In this document: piece by piece, positions 25,976 to 36,000 of the stretch
Position numbering within the stretch: the first letter of the stretch is position 1
Layout: each line of letters begins with the position of its first letter
NCBI GenBank assembly: GCA_019358875.1
Contig: JAHHIF010000002.1
Span: 210,304 to 274,303 of the forward strand
Direction of reading: 5' to 3'
DNA from: Symplocastrum torsivum CPER-KK1
Lineage (GTDB): Bacteria > Cyanobacteriota > Cyanobacteriia > Cyanobacteriales > Coleofasciculaceae
DNA length: 64,000 nucleotides
Notes under the pieces: generated by a model
The model's input: only the letters and a program-made list of their open reading frames with translations
Databases searched by the model: none
What the model was told of the DNA's origin: nothing
Translations under genes and position numbers: made by a program

Positions 25976-26155
25976 ATAAACTGCAAGCATGAGGATACTG
26001 AAGTAGAGAGCGATCGCAACCTAGAAGCCACTGCTCACGCAATTCGAGAACACTTGATTGCCAGTAAAGAACGAGTCATTCGAGGGATTGGACAACTGGA
26101 TCAAAAAGCTAGCATCATTATCAAGTTGAGGGATTTATGTTGTAATTGTTATTGA
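25976..26155 (+). pseudogene. Possible gene fragment without start
   Basis: The frame is open from within the palindrome to a TGA at 26153 and reads like real protein (REHLIASKERVIRGIGQLDQ), but has no in-frame ATG and runs into the 3' end of the aminotransferase gene. The family is not recognised. It may be the tail of a gene whose 5' part was lost at the palindrome. Confidence 0.3.
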
Positions 26156-27012
26156 TGTGTAATTTCGCGAAACTCCTTCAAAAATTGGCGAAATAGTGGA
26201 TGATTCCACGAGTCATACCGATAGTTATCAATTGTTTCCAAGGGTCTTAACTCCATCATTGTTGCGGCTAAAAAAGCACCATCAAAATTCCCAAGTTCAT
26301 CAGGTCTTATATCGCGTTCAACCACCTCAATTCCCAAAGATTGGGCAATATCAAGCACTGTGTCGCGGGTAATACCGGGGAAAATATTTGGAGTCAGCGC
26401 TGGCGTAATTACAGTGTCTTTTTGAAGGAGAAAAAGATTAGCGGCAGTTGCTTCGGTGATTCGACCTTCTTGGTCAAGCAGAATTGCATCATCGAATCCA
26501 CTCAGTTGGGCTGCACGACGGCTTAAGTAACTGTTGACATAGGTTCCACATATCTTCCAAGTAATTGGAATCGCATGACCTGAAACGCGCTCAAAGCTTG
26601 AAATGTGGCTTTTAATCGGTTTGTCTACATCCCGTGCGATGGTAACCCCCAAAATTGTCACATCCACGGGCATTGTTTCACTAAAGTTTAGGTAAGCTCC
26701 AGCACGGTAAACAATGGGTCTGATGTAGTAATTAGTTTGAGGTAGTTGATCCAGGAGTGACTTAATCCCTAATGTTAGGTCTTCATTCGACCAGGAGAAG
26801 GCAAGCCCCATCTGCGTAGCCGCGTGACGAAGGCGGGTTAGATGCGCTTCTAGACGATGAATGTAATAGCGATCGCCATTCCAGTAAGCCATGATGCCAT
26901 CAAAGACACCGATGCCAAGGTGCAGTGAATGGCTAGCAATGGAAGGTGCAGCTTGTTCGCGTTGAACCAGCTTGCCGTTATGCCAAACAATTGGCGTAGG
27001 TTCAAAAAACAT
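26149..27012 (-). CDS. Class IV aminotransferase (branched-chain amino acid aminotransferase-like)
   Basis: 287 residues. This is a fold-type IV PLP enzyme: HSLHLGIGVFDGIMAY near the N-terminus, the PLP Lys in ITWKICGTYVNSYLS, then GRITEATAANLFLL and PNIFPGITRDTVLDIA, the phosphate-binding segments. The pattern matches IlvE-like branched-chain aminotransferases more than D-amino acid transaminase or 4-amino-4-deoxychorismate lyase, but the last two cannot be excluded. It would act on Leu, Ile or Val and 2-oxoglutarate in the cytoplasm. No adjacent genes suggest a pathway. Confidence 0.88.
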   Translation of the reverse strand: MFFEPTPIVWHNGKLVQREQAAPSIASHSLHLGIGVFDGIMAYWNGDRYYIHRLEAHLTRLRHAATQMGLAFSWSNEDLTLGIKSLLDQLPQTNYYIRPIVYRAGAYLNFSETMPVDVTILGVTIARDVDKPIKSHISSFERVSGHAIPITWKICGTYVNSYLSRRAAQLSGFDDAILLDQEGRITEATAANLFLLQKDTVITPALTPNIFPGITRDTVLDIAQSLGIEVVERDIRPDELGNFDGAFLAATMMELRPLETIDNYRYDSWNHPLFRQFLKEFREITHQ

Positions 27013-27124
27013 TCAGCAAATAATAGGCTAGTTTTGGATCAGTAGGACTTAGACAAAATATGAACGGCAGATAGCTTAGAAAGACACAAATCAAAGTCAA
27101 TAGAGGACAACCAAAAACCAACAA

Positions 27125-28030
27125 CTAACTAACAACCTCTACCTTTTGCCAAGCCAATTTTGCCGCACCCACCATCCCAGCTTGATTACCCAACTCAGCC
27201 GTGAGTAGTTGTAAACCAGCACGGGAACTGTAAAGAACTCGTCGCTCAATTTCTGCTAATGCCGCCGGGAAGAAAAATTCGGCACTCGCACTCACTCCAC
27301 CACCAATGACAATGGCTTCTGGCGTTAGGACATAGATGAGACTCGCCAAACCAGCACCGAGATTGCGCCCGTAACTTTCCCAAAATTCGAGAGCAAATTT
27401 GTTGCCTTCTCTTGCCATGACACCGAGTACATTCGGTTCTTTGCCAGTACAACGGCGAATTGCTTGAACGGAGGCGTATTGCTCTAGAGAACCCTGATTG
27501 CCGCTATTACACATTGGTCCATCTGGGTTCAAGGTAATTAACCCCAACTCACCAGCCGCACCCTGATGACCTGTGAAGAGTTTCCCATCTAAAATAATTG
27601 CGCCTCCAACACCCGTGCCTAAAGTCAGCAAAATTAGATTGCGAAATTGACGACCCGCACCTAGCCAAGCCTCTCCTAAGCCTGCACAATTGGCATCATT
27701 AGCAAGAACAGTCGGGTAACCCGTCTTTGCTTCTAACCAATCCGCAAGGGGGACATCCTGCCAATTTGCCAAGTTGATAGCAACTCTAGCAATCCGACCC
27801 TCGGCATCAGCCGGCCCAGGAGTGCCAACACCAATAGCGGCTACCTGATGACTAGCCTCTTCAGAATTTAATGAATTGATTGCCTCCACCAGTGCCTCGA
27901 CAACAGCCGTAGGCGTTGCTGGTTGGGGTGTTGGTACGCTCAAAGACTGGCAGCAAGTTCCATCCTGACGAAATCGCCCCAGTTTAATTGCTGTTCCCCC
28001 TAAATCAATGCCAATTACTTCCGGCTCCAT
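27125..28030 (-). CDS. ROK-family sugar kinase (glucokinase-like)
   Basis: 301 residues from the ATG at 28030; an upstream extension to 28084 is unlike the family. The ATP motif GIDLGGTAIKLG, the ANDANCAGLGEAWLGAG block with the catalytic Asp and LTLGTGVGGAII are all present. The zinc segment, normally C-x-C-G-x-x-G-C-x-E in ROK proteins, is here CNSGNQGSLE, retaining one Cys, so zinc binding is probably lost. Glucose or N-acetylmannosamine phosphorylation are candidate activities. It ends 14 bases before... the ABC permease gene lies upstream on the same strand with a 67-base gap, so co-transcription is possible. Confidence 0.88.
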   Translation of the reverse strand: MEPEVIGIDLGGTAIKLGRFRQDGTCCQSLSVPTPQPATPTAVVEALVEAINSLNSEEASHQVAAIGVGTPGPADAEGRIARVAINLANWQDVPLADWLEAKTGYPTVLANDANCAGLGEAWLGAGRQFRNLILLTLGTGVGGAIILDGKLFTGHQGAAGELGLITLNPDGPMCNSGNQGSLEQYASVQAIRRCTGKEPNVLGVMAREGNKFALEFWESYGRNLGAGLASLIYVLTPEAIVIGGGVSASAEFFFPAALAEIERRVLYSSRAGLQLLTAELGNQAGMVGAAKLAWQKVEVVS

Positions 28031-28097
28031 CACACCCGCCAACCCAAAACTGCTTGCTAAATTGCTACAGCATCTTAGCGCCACTTCTGCAAGAAGT

Positions 28098-28982
28098 CTA
28101 ATTTTCCCGCCGCCATCGGGGATTGATAAACTCGCTCAAGCCCTCTCCGACGAGAGATAATCCCACTACCATTAATGTCATGGCTAAACCAGGGAAAAGC
28201 GCTGTCCACCAAATACCTGTCGGTAAAGCATCGAGTGCTTGACGTAAGTCATGTCCCCATTCGGGTGTCTGTTCTGGTAATCCCAAGCCTAAGAATCCCA
28301 AACCGCCTAAGAGCAAAATCGCGTCAGCCGCATTGAGGGTAAAGATTACTGGCACACTCTGAATCACATTGAGAAATAGGTAGCGAGACAAAACTGTTTT
28401 CGTCGAAGCGCCCATCGCTTGTGCTGCTTCGATGAATAGTTCGTTTTTGACGCTAGTTGTGTGGTTACGGACTACTCGAAAGTACTGGGGAATGTAGGAA
28501 ATACTAAGTGCGATCGCGGCATTCAAAACCCCTCGTCCTACCACAAATGCTAGCGTGACCGATAGCAAAAACCCAGGCAGGGTGTAGATAGTATCCATCA
28601 AAAACAGCAACGCCCTATCCAGGTTGCCACCCAGATAACCACTCACCAAGCCCAAAGGAACGCCAATAATTAGACTCAGGGTTGTGGCAAGAATTACCAC
28701 TTGCAATGCCGCTTGAGAACCAAACAAGGTACGGGAAAAGACATCATACCCCTGGCGATTGGTGCCGAACCAGTACTTCCCTCCAGGCGGTTCATGAATC
28801 GGGTTAATTAGAGATGCTGTCGGGTCTTGCAGCCATCCCCAAGCCTGAAACGTGGAAGCGAGAAGTGCAACTGCTATGAAGGAAACTGTAATCACAATTC
28901 CCACGAGCATCAACTGCATCGAGAGACTGCGACGTTCAGAAAGGCGTAAAGACTTGGGTAATCGGAGTCTGGTTAAGGTCAT
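28098..28982 (-). CDS. ABC transporter permease, DppC/OppC type
   Basis: 294 residues. N-terminal membrane segment (MLVGIVITVSFIAVALLAST), the OppC-type N-terminal periplasmic region (GTNRQGYDVFSRTLFGSQAA) and a binding-protein-dependent transport domain with the EAA-like loop (EAAQAMGASTKTVLSRYLFL). About six membrane segments. Family members import di- or oligopeptides or nickel. The partner DppB permease, ATPases and binding protein are not in the window, which is unusual for this transporter family but common in cyanobacteria with scattered subunits. Confidence 0.9.
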   Translation of the reverse strand: MTLTRLRLPKSLRLSERRSLSMQLMLVGIVITVSFIAVALLASTFQAWGWLQDPTASLINPIHEPPGGKYWFGTNRQGYDVFSRTLFGSQAALQVVILATTLSLIIGVPLGLVSGYLGGNLDRALLFLMDTIYTLPGFLLSVTLAFVVGRGVLNAAIALSISYIPQYFRVVRNHTTSVKNELFIEAAQAMGASTKTVLSRYLFLNVIQSVPVIFTLNAADAILLLGGLGFLGLGLPEQTPEWGHDLRQALDALPTGIWWTALFPGLAMTLMVVGLSLVGEGLSEFINPRWRREN

Positions 28983-29110
28983 TAGTGTCTGCCGTAGTCA
29001 CTTGCTATCGGCAAATAATAACAGGACGCATCACTACTGTGTGCGCCCTCTGATTGCTACCCCAGATTAAAAGCATCTGGATTAGCTTAATTTTCTCGTG
29101 TCAGCCAAGC

Positions 29111-30514
29111 TTACCTAGCGCCTGAAACACCTGCTGGTAAGTAGCGCTCAATCACCTTGCGGAATTCGCTCTTTTGCTTAACGCCTTGAAGTTGCGCCAC
29201 TAATTCTTTGTCCTTAAAGAACTGCACAGTGGGTGTCCCTGTAACCTGGGCATTCTCAGCAATATCCCGGTCTTTATCAATGTCAATTTCGATAAAGTGT
29301 ATCTTGCCATCAAACTCATCCACCACTTTGTTGAGAATCGGCTTGAGGGTGTGGCAAGGTCCACAGTTGGGTGAGACATACTTTACCATCAGAAGGCGAT
29401 CGCTTTCATGGAACAACTTCCGCAGTGCGTATCCCCCTTCATGGCGAGTGTTGTTGATATAAAATACCTCTTCCGGTGTTGCTGCTGTCTTCTCTTCAAT
29501 GACCTCAGTTGTCGGTGGCGTTTCTGAGGAGTGTATCTGAGGAAGATGATACTCCTGAATCAAACCATGCACTGAAAGCCAGCGCTCTGCCAACATTGCT
29601 GCCATACAGCCAGTACCAGCAGCAGTAATTGCCTGACGATATTCATGGTCTTGAACATCTCCAGCCGCGTAGACACCTTCCACACTAGTTTCTACTGACC
29701 CAGGCTTCGTCACAATGTAACCAACCTCATCCAGTTCTAGCTGTCCCTCAAACAAAGAGGTATTGGGTTTGTGACCGATCGCGTAAAATAGCCCTTTAAC
29801 ATGAAGGTCACGCTCCTCACCTGTCTTCGTATCGCGGAGTTTCACGCCCGTCATCCGACCATTCTCACCGAACACATCCACTGGCTCAGTGTTCCAATGA
29901 AGCGTAATTCTAGGGTTATTCAAAACCCGGTCTTGCATCGCTTTACTTGCCCGCATCTTATCAGTACGCACCAGCATATGCACATGGTCACCATACTTCG
30001 TCAAGTAAACCGCTTCCTCAGCCGCCGAGTCACCACCCCCAACTACAGCCAGTTCAGCACCGTGGAAAATCGGTGTCGCCCCATCACAAATCGCACAAGC
30101 TGAGATACCGTGACTCCAGAACTCACCTTCACAGGGTAGCCCTAACCGTTTCGCCGTAGCACCTGTCGCAATCACAATACTGTTGGTTCTAACTTCCCGT
30201 TCCTCAGAGCGGACAACAAACGGACGCTGGCTCAAATCAACAAAGGTAACATCCTCTGTGTACAGTTCTGCTCCCCAACGCTCTGCCTGCGCTTTCATCC
30301 GATCCATTAGCTGCGGTCCAGTAATCCCCTCTGGGAAGCCTGGAAAGTTCTCCACCTCCGTCGTGGTCATCAACTGCCCGCCAGGTAGTCCGCCAGCTTG
30401 AAAGCCTTCAAACACAAGCGGCTTCAGATTTGCCCGTGCCCCATAGATAGCAGCAGTGTATCCAGCAGGCCCAGAGCCAATGATTACGAGATTCTCTACA
30501 GTTGGGTTGGACAT
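29111..30514 (-). CDS. NADPH thioredoxin reductase fused to thioredoxin (NTRC)
   Basis: 467 residues. Residues 1-315 are a thioredoxin reductase: FAD motif [10 protein letters not shown], active-site pair C140/C143 in CAICDG, NADPH motif [12 protein letters not shown] and [21 protein letters not shown] linker leads to a thioredoxin domain (about 355-460) with C384-G-P-C387. This fusion, NTRC, is characteristic of cyanobacteria and chloroplasts and passes electrons from NADPH to 2-Cys peroxiredoxin and other targets. It is complete, with no sign of damage. It faces away from the pilin cluster. Confidence 0.95.
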   Translation of the reverse strand: MSNPTVENLVIIGSGPAGYTAAIYGARANLKPLVFEGFQAGGLPGGQLMTTTEVENFPGFPEGITGPQLMDRMKAQAERWGAELYTEDVTFVDLSQRPFVVRSEEREVRTNSIVIATGATAKRLGLPCEGEFWSHGISACAICDGATPIFHGAELAVVGGGDSAAEEAVYLTKYGDHVHMLVRTDKMRASKAMQDRVLNNPRITLHWNTEPVDVFGENGRMTGVKLRDTKTGEERDLHVKGLFYAIGHKPNTSLFEGQLELDEVGYIVTKPGSVETSVEGVYAAGDVQDHEYRQAITAAGTGCMAAMLAERWLSVHGLIQEYHLPQIHSSETPPTTEVIEEKTAATPEEVFYINNTRHEGGYALRKLFHESDRLLMVKYVSPNCGPCHTLKPILNKVVDEFDGKIHFIEIDIDKDRDIAENAQVTGTPTVQFFKDKELVAQLQGVKQKSEFRKVIERYLPAGVSGAR

Positions 30515-30822
30515 AAGCTAAATGAACTCATAACGACTACGCATAGAAACCAGTATAGCGGTTTTTGAGCAGATAATATAGCCTCTTCTCTGTTAATGTA
30601 GTCTGCCAGCCTGGTCTAGCCTTACCAGTACTGCCACAACCCACGTTTATGTGTTCCTCTCCAGACTTTAGTCTCAGACTGGCTGACCGATGGAGGCAAA
30701 GTAACTTTTACTTGTCAGTTTACTTTTAATTGCAGAAGGGGAATACTTGTATCTAGCTAGATACCCTTCCAGCTCGACTCTCACGAATACCAAAAAAGTT
30801 TCTGCATTTGGAGATAGCACTC

Positions 30823-32145
30823 ATGGATGAAAAATCGGCTGAAATAATCGAAAAAATTCGTCAACAATTTGACTTTGGTCCTTACCCAAGAATCGAAATA
30901 GACAAATCTCCTAAAGAAGATAAAAATAAACTTTATTTTCACGATATAGTAACATCTTACTATTTGAGAAATCATCAAGTTATTGATACCAAAGATAAAC
31001 TGATTCTTGATGCTGGATGTGGCACAGGATATAAATCCTTAGTCCTAGCTGAAGCTAATCCTGGTGCAAAAATTATTGGTATTGACCTTTCAGAACAGTC
31101 TTTAGAGCTAGCCCGCAAGCGCTTTCAGCATCATGGTATTGAAAACGGAGAATTCCAACAACTCTCTATAGATGAATTACCCAATCTTGGTTTAGAGTTT
31201 GACTACATCAATTGTGATGATGTTCTTTACCTAGTTCCTGAACCAGTTGTTGCTCTAGAGGCAATGAAGTCGGTTCTTAAGCCACAGGGAATTATTCGCA
31301 GCAATCTACACAGTTCACTTCAACGAGCTGCCTTTTTTCGCGCTCAAGAATTATTCCGGCTAATGGGATTGATGGATAGCAATCCCGAAGATGTAGAGAT
31401 AGAAATTACGCTAGAAACACTGAAGGCTTTGAAGGACGATATTGACCTTAAAATCAAAGTTTGGAGTCCTGGTTGTGAGGGAGAAAAGGGAAAACAGACA
31501 GTTTTGTCAAACTATTTAATCCAAAATGATAAGGGATACAATATTTCTGAGGTATTTTCTGCTTTGAGAGCAGCAGATCTAGAATTCATTAGCATGGTGA
31601 ACTGGCGGCAATGGAATTTAATGAATTTATTCAAAGAGCCAGACAATTTACCTGTGTTTCTGTCAATGAGCCTGCCAGACATTTCCGTAGAACAGCAACT
31701 GCGTTTATTCGAGCTTTTACATCCCATCCACCGACTGCTGGACTTCTGGTGTGGGCATCCCAATCAAGCGCAACCTCATGCACCTATTGCCGAGTGGACA
31801 ACTTCTGACTGGCAAGGAGCAAAGGCGCATTTGCATCCTCAGTTGAGAACGCCAGCCGTGAAAGAAGAAGTAGTCAGGTGTACCACCCAACTCAACCCGT
31901 TTGAAATCAGTAAGTATCTTCCGGTTACTGGAAAGCAATTCCTAGTAGACAGTACCATTGCGGCTTGCCTTTTACCTCTGATGGAATCCGCTCAGTCAAT
32001 ACAGGCGCTGGTGGAGCGCTGGCAGAAGTTGCGTCCTGTGCATCCTGTTACCCTAAAGCCAACGGCTGAGATAGAGGCTTTTGAAATCGTGATACAAGCA
32101 CTGACTGGGCTGGAGGCAAATGGATATGTGCTTCTGGAGCGTTAA
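30823..32145 (+). CDS. SAM-dependent methyltransferase next to pilA
   Basis: 440 residues from the ATG at 30823, which has GGAG nine bases upstream; a TTG at 30808 is less likely. The N-terminal half is a class I methyltransferase: motif I LDAGCGTGYKSLVLA, motif II IIGIDLSEQSLELARKRF, and DYINCDDVLYLVPEP. The C-terminal 180 residues are a separate helical region of unknown function. A similar bipartite methyltransferase gene (sll1693) adjoins pilA1 in Synechocystis, so this gene pair is conserved. It ends at a strong terminator and is 126 bases from pilA. The 300-base region before it has no recognised feature. Confidence 0.85.
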   Translation: MDEKSAEIIEKIRQQFDFGPYPRIEIDKSPKEDKNKLYFHDIVTSYYLRNHQVIDTKDKLILDAGCGTGYKSLVLAEANPGAKIIGIDLSEQSLELARKRFQHHGIENGEFQQLSIDELPNLGLEFDYINCDDVLYLVPEPVVALEAMKSVLKPQGIIRSNLHSSLQRAAFFRAQELFRLMGLMDSNPEDVEIEITLETLKALKDDIDLKIKVWSPGCEGEKGKQTVLSNYLIQNDKGYNISEVFSALRAADLEFISMVNWRQWNLMNLFKEPDNLPVFLSMSLPDISVEQQLRLFELLHPIHRLLDFWCGHPNQAQPHAPIAEWTTSDWQGAKAHLHPQLRTPAVKEEVVRCTTQLNPFEISKYLPVTGKQFLVDSTIAACLLPLMESAQSIQALVERWQKLRPVHPVTLKPTAEIEAFEIVIQALTGLEANGYVLLER

Positions 32146-32155
32146 CCCTGAGTGA

Positions 32156-32181
32156 CTTCCGGCACTCCGGAAGAATTTTTT
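32156..32181 (+). terminator. Terminator between the methyltransferase and pilA
   Basis: CTTCCGG (32156-32162) pairs perfectly with CCGGAAG (32167-32173) across a 4-base loop, followed by AA and six T. It separates the methyltransferase transcript from pilA, so pilA should have its own promoter in 32182-32271. Confidence 0.9.
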
Positions 32182-32271
32182 AATGGGGTGATAGGAAAGG
32201 GAGTACAACTGGGTAAGTTACACCCAGGAGTAAGAAGTTAAGCATCCCGCACCTCAAGGAGAAATCTCTTT

Positions 32272-32877
32272 ATGAAGCTCGATTTACAAGCAAAGTTCCT
32301 GCAACACCTCAACAAGAAAAAGCAGGATGAAGGTTTTACACTAATTGAACTGCTCGTTGTTATCATCATCATTGGTATTTTGGCAGCTATTGCTCTCCCT
32401 TCCTTCCTGAACCAAGCGAACAAGGCAAAGCAGTCTGAAGCAAAAACCTATGTAGGTTCAATGAATAGAGCTCAGCAAGCTTTCTTCCTAGAAAACAATT
32501 ACATGACTGAATTCGATGGTGGTAAAGGCTTCGCTGCATTAGGTCTTGGCGTTGCCACTCAGACCACTAATTATACTTACAACATTGACGGTGGTGCTAC
32601 TGAGGCACCACCTACGGTTACAGTTGGTGATCCGTCTGCTCAGGTAACAAACCAGGCACAACCAAGAGCAGCATCAATCAAAGCTTACATTGGGGGTGTA
32701 GCCCTAGGTGAGATAGCAGATACAAGTGAGGCAACTACGCTAGCTGTATTGTGCGAAGCTAAGATTGCTAGTGGAATTCAGGGTGGTGTAGATGGGTCGC
32801 AACCCGCCACGTTTGATGCTGCTGGAGGTCCACCAACGTGCCCAGATCCCGACTATAAACCAGTAGGCGGCAAATAA
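32272..32877 (+). CDS. pilA: Type IV major pilin-like protein PilA
   Basis: 201 residues. The prepilin peptidase site is G21|F22 with Glu at mature position 5 (FTLIELLVVIIIIGILAA), after a charged leader of 21 residues. The long N-terminal helix continues to about residue 70 (ANKAKQSEAKTYVGSMNRAQ); the rest is a Gly/Ala/Thr-rich globular head with two Cys pairs' worth of Cys toward the C-terminus (VLCEAKI, PTCPDPD), consistent with a D-loop disulphide. It fits cyanobacterial PilA. Flanked by terminators on both sides, it forms a single-gene transcript. Methyltransferase and glycosyltransferase neighbours suggest modification or regulation. Confidence 0.95.
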   Translation: MKLDLQAKFLQHLNKKKQDEGFTLIELLVVIIIIGILAAIALPSFLNQANKAKQSEAKTYVGSMNRAQQAFFLENNYMTEFDGGKGFAALGLGVATQTTNYTYNIDGGATEAPPTVTVGDPSAQVTNQAQPRAASIKAYIGGVALGEIADTSEATTLAVLCEAKIASGIQGGVDGSQPATFDAAGGPPTCPDPDYKPVGGK

Positions 32878-32898
32878 GCCAACTGATAACTATTGGGA

Positions 32899-32932
32899 GT
32901 AGGTGGGTAGAGTGATCTACCCACTACTTTTA
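32899..32932 (+). terminator. Terminator after pilA
   Basis: AGTAGGTGGGTAG and CTACCCACTACT form a stem with one bulged G, followed by a short T-rich tail. It lies 20 bases after the pilA stop. Confidence 0.85.
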
Positions 32933-33069
32933 ATAACCTTCTCCTAAGACGAATGGCACTAACTCAAAAGAAAATTGCAATAGTTCTATCTTTAAAACAG
33001 GACTCCTTGCTTCAAGGTTTACTAAATTCAGTTTGATTCTTTACCACGTAAACAGATAAAAACTAGGTT

Positions 33070-35319
33070 GTGAAGTCACCGGAAAAAATAAATCTTACAA
33101 CGGCTGAATCTGCTTTGCGAAATTTGGTTAACTGGCAGCAGCAAGCCCATCAACATCTGGTTTTGGGAGACTACAGTAAGGCGGAAAATCTGTATGAGGA
33201 AGCAATTACAGCCGAACCTGAGGTCAGGTCTCACTACTGGAATTTAGGCTTGATGCTGCTGCTGCAAGGGCAAGAATTAGAAGCTCAGACAACCTGGCTG
33301 TTGGCTATGGCGGAGGGTGAGCCGGAACAGGTTGACCTTTGGACAGCAGAACTCATACAGGTTCTGCAAAAAGAAGCGACTAGGCAGGAAGAGCTAGGAA
33401 GTTATTCAGTCGCTTGGGCACTCCGACAGCACATAAGAGAAATTAGCCCAACGGAGGCTAACAATTTGCTGCATTTGCTTGAGCTAGCGTTTAAGCAAGA
33501 AATTTTCTCTGAGGAGCAGTTAGTTTCTCTAGGTGTTATAGAACTTCTTAAATTGGAGGAATCACTTAGTCTTGATTCTGATTTACTACTAAAGGTATTA
33601 CAAAATGTCTTGGATAACGCTTTTGTAGCTCCATCATCTCTGGAATTGGTTGAAGTTTGTTTACCTCATGTCCAAGATGTTAGAGGCTTTTTAGTTGTTG
33701 TGTTACCCGCATCACTTAAAATTGCTTACTCTGTAGGACATCCGGGGTTAGCAGCACGCTTCCTTGAATTGTATTTAAGTTTAGATCCAGATAATGTTGA
33801 AGTTCTACGGCATTTAGCCTGTTTTTATCAAAACGCGAAGGATTATTCCAAAGGAATAGACACAGCAAAACTATGCCATTCTCTATCAAAAACATTACCA
33901 GATCAAATTTTTAGCAGTTATCTAGTGCTACGTGGGTTCATGAGCGCTGGTGGATATTGGCAAGAAGCTGATGAAGTCTCGCAGCATCAAGAGTCTCTGA
34001 TTTTGTCATTAATCAAAGAACAACCACTACTGTCAGAGCAAGCAACAGTCCAACGGTTATTTACTAGCGCTTATTTTCTACCCTACTTACGAGACGAGCC
34101 AGAACATAACAGATATATCTATAATCAACTTGCTCAACTTTGCCAATTCAATATTCAAAGTTATGCAAAAGAGCAGGCAGAGAGATACACTCAGAGAGTA
34201 GTAAAGAATCAAACGAAATTACTTAAGATTGGATATATTTCTCATTGTTTGAGAAACCATTCTGTAGGTTGGTTAGCTCGTTGGATTTTCAAATATCATG
34301 ATCGTGAGCGTTTTCATGTTTATTCTTATCTGGTTAACTACAGTCAACGCAATGACGAATTACAAGCGTGGTATGTTAACCAAGGAGATCAGGTTTACAA
34401 AGCAGGTAGCAATGGCTTAGAGATTGCTGAAAAAATTCATAAAGATGAAATTGATATATTAATTGATCTTGATAGCATTACTTTAGATACTACCTGTCAG
34501 ATCACGTCGTTGAAACCAGCACCTATTCAAGCGACTTGGCTAGGCTGGGATGCGTCGGGAGTACCGGCAGTAGATTACTTCATTGCTGACCCTTATGTTT
34601 TACCGGAGTCAGCCCAAGATTACTATACAGAAAAAATCTGGAGACTTCCTCAGACTTATATAGCTGTTGACGGTTTTGAGGTAGCTGTGCCTACCCTCCG
34701 TCGAGATCACTTAGATATTCCTAGTGATGGTGTAGTGTATCTTTGCTCTCAAAGAGGATACAAGCGTCATCCAGATACCGCACGACTACAACTAAAAATC
34801 CTTAAGGAAGTGCCAAATAGTTACTTCCTAATTAAAGGTTTAGCGGACAAAGACTCAATTACAAGCTTCTTTAGCCAAATTGCTGAAGAGGAAGGCGTAA
34901 ATTGCGATCGCCTACGATTTCTGCCACAGGTGACTTCAGAAGCAGTACACCGGGCTAACTTGGGTATTGTTGATGTAGTCTTAGATACCTACCCCTATAA
35001 CGGCGCTACCACAACTCTAGAAGTTCTCTGGATGGGTATTCCATTAGTAACGCGAGTTGGACAACAATTTGCTGCTCGTAATAGCTACACCATGATGATG
35101 AATGCAGGTATCACAGAAGGAATCGCGTGGACTGATGAAGAGTATGTAGAGTGGGGAATTCGCTTAGGCAAAGATTCCGATCTCAGACAGCAGATATCCT
35201 GGCGACTACGACAATCCAGGCAAACAGCACCGCTATGGAATGCGAAGCAGTTTACTCGTGATATGGAAGATGCTTACGAGAAAATGTGGTCAAATTATGT
35301 TATGAATAATATCTCTTAG
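33070..35319 (+). CDS. O-GlcNAc transferase-like (SPINDLY family) TPR glycosyltransferase
   Basis: 749 residues from a GTG at 33070. The N-terminal 370 residues are helical with TPR-like repeats (LGDYSKAENLYEEAITAEPE, WNLGLMLLLQGQELEAQTTW). The C-terminal 370 residues are a glycosyltransferase family 41 domain: IGYISHCLRNHSVGWLARW with the catalytic His, PIQATWLGWDASGVPAVDYF, and VVLDTYPYNGATTTLEVLWM followed by GIPLVTR. Family members add GlcNAc or fucose to Ser/Thr of proteins. In Nostoc punctiforme an enzyme of this family (OgtA) is needed for pilus-dependent motility, and this copy is just downstream of pilA, so pilin is a reasonable target. Confidence 0.88.
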   Translation: MKSPEKINLTTAESALRNLVNWQQQAHQHLVLGDYSKAENLYEEAITAEPEVRSHYWNLGLMLLLQGQELEAQTTWLLAMAEGEPEQVDLWTAELIQVLQKEATRQEELGSYSVAWALRQHIREISPTEANNLLHLLELAFKQEIFSEEQLVSLGVIELLKLEESLSLDSDLLLKVLQNVLDNAFVAPSSLELVEVCLPHVQDVRGFLVVVLPASLKIAYSVGHPGLAARFLELYLSLDPDNVEVLRHLACFYQNAKDYSKGIDTAKLCHSLSKTLPDQIFSSYLVLRGFMSAGGYWQEADEVSQHQESLILSLIKEQPLLSEQATVQRLFTSAYFLPYLRDEPEHNRYIYNQLAQLCQFNIQSYAKEQAERYTQRVVKNQTKLLKIGYISHCLRNHSVGWLARWIFKYHDRERFHVYSYLVNYSQRNDELQAWYVNQGDQVYKAGSNGLEIAEKIHKDEIDILIDLDSITLDTTCQITSLKPAPIQATWLGWDASGVPAVDYFIADPYVLPESAQDYYTEKIWRLPQTYIAVDGFEVAVPTLRRDHLDIPSDGVVYLCSQRGYKRHPDTARLQLKILKEVPNSYFLIKGLADKDSITSFFSQIAEEEGVNCDRLRFLPQVTSEAVHRANLGIVDVVLDTYPYNGATTTLEVLWMGIPLVTRVGQQFAARNSYTMMMNAGITEGIAWTDEEYVEWGIRLGKDSDLRQQISWRLRQSRQTAPLWNAKQFTRDMEDAYEKMWSNYVMNNIS

Positions 35320-35445
35320 TCACTAACTTTTTTCCTGGTACTTATGCTCATTTTCGGTACAAACTTATGTGATTCATTACTCAAAAGCCCATAGGTTTGC
35401 TCAATATAGTTTCAATCGTCTTCTAAAGTTTAACTATAAGTAACA

Positions 35446-35988
35446 ATGAAACCTCTCAAACTCCATATTGGTGGTAAGGAGTCTCATCCTGAATGGAAGA
35501 TTTTAGATGTCGAACCTCGTCCTGAAGTAGATTATGTAGCTAATGCTAATGACTTGAGTCTATTTGAAAGTAATTCTATCGAGTCGATTTACGCTAGTCA
35601 CGTCTTAGAACACTTCTACTACGGTCTGAATAATCAACTCATAAATACCTTAAAAGAATGGCATCGCGTGCTTAAACCAGGAGGTAAACTTTTAATTAGT
35701 GTACCTGATTTGAAAACCTTATGCTGGCTTTATCTAAATCCGAATTTAATGCCTCTTGAACGGCATCACCTAATGCGAATTATATTTGGTGGTCAGACAA
35801 ATATCTATGATGTTCATAAAGTTGGTTTTGATTTTGAAATCTTAGCACTTTACCTAGAAGAAGCAGGTTTTCAAGAATATGAGCAATTCTCAGAGTTTAA
35901 GATTTTTAATGACTGTAGTAGTCTACGGATATTAGACACTTTGATTAGCCTGAATGTTATTGCAAAAAAATCCCTAGAAAACATCTAG
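35446..35988 (+). CDS. Class I SAM-dependent methyltransferase
   Basis: 180 residues, a short methyltransferase. LHIGGKESHPEWKILDVEP is the modified motif I of the type found beside glycosyltransferase genes, followed by SIESIYASHVLEHFYYGLNN, LKEWHRVLKPGGKLLISVPDL and a C-terminal domain with EEAGFQEYEQFSE. Such proteins occur in cell-surface glycan and glycopeptide clusters. It lies 126 bases downstream of the OGT-like gene and 12 bases before the next gene. Probably part of the same surface-modification locus. Confidence 0.85.
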   Translation: MKPLKLHIGGKESHPEWKILDVEPRPEVDYVANANDLSLFESNSIESIYASHVLEHFYYGLNNQLINTLKEWHRVLKPGGKLLISVPDLKTLCWLYLNPNLMPLERHHLMRIIFGGQTNIYDVHKVGFDFEILALYLEEAGFQEYEQFSEFKIFNDCSSLRILDTLISLNVIAKKSLENI

Positions 35989-36000
35989 CGAAATCTTTTC

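Noticed and set aside
25843..26031. 62-codon frame overlapping the start of hicB
   Set aside because: Its first half comes from the palindromic repeat and its second half overlaps HicB in another frame; no family and no ribosome binding site are visible.
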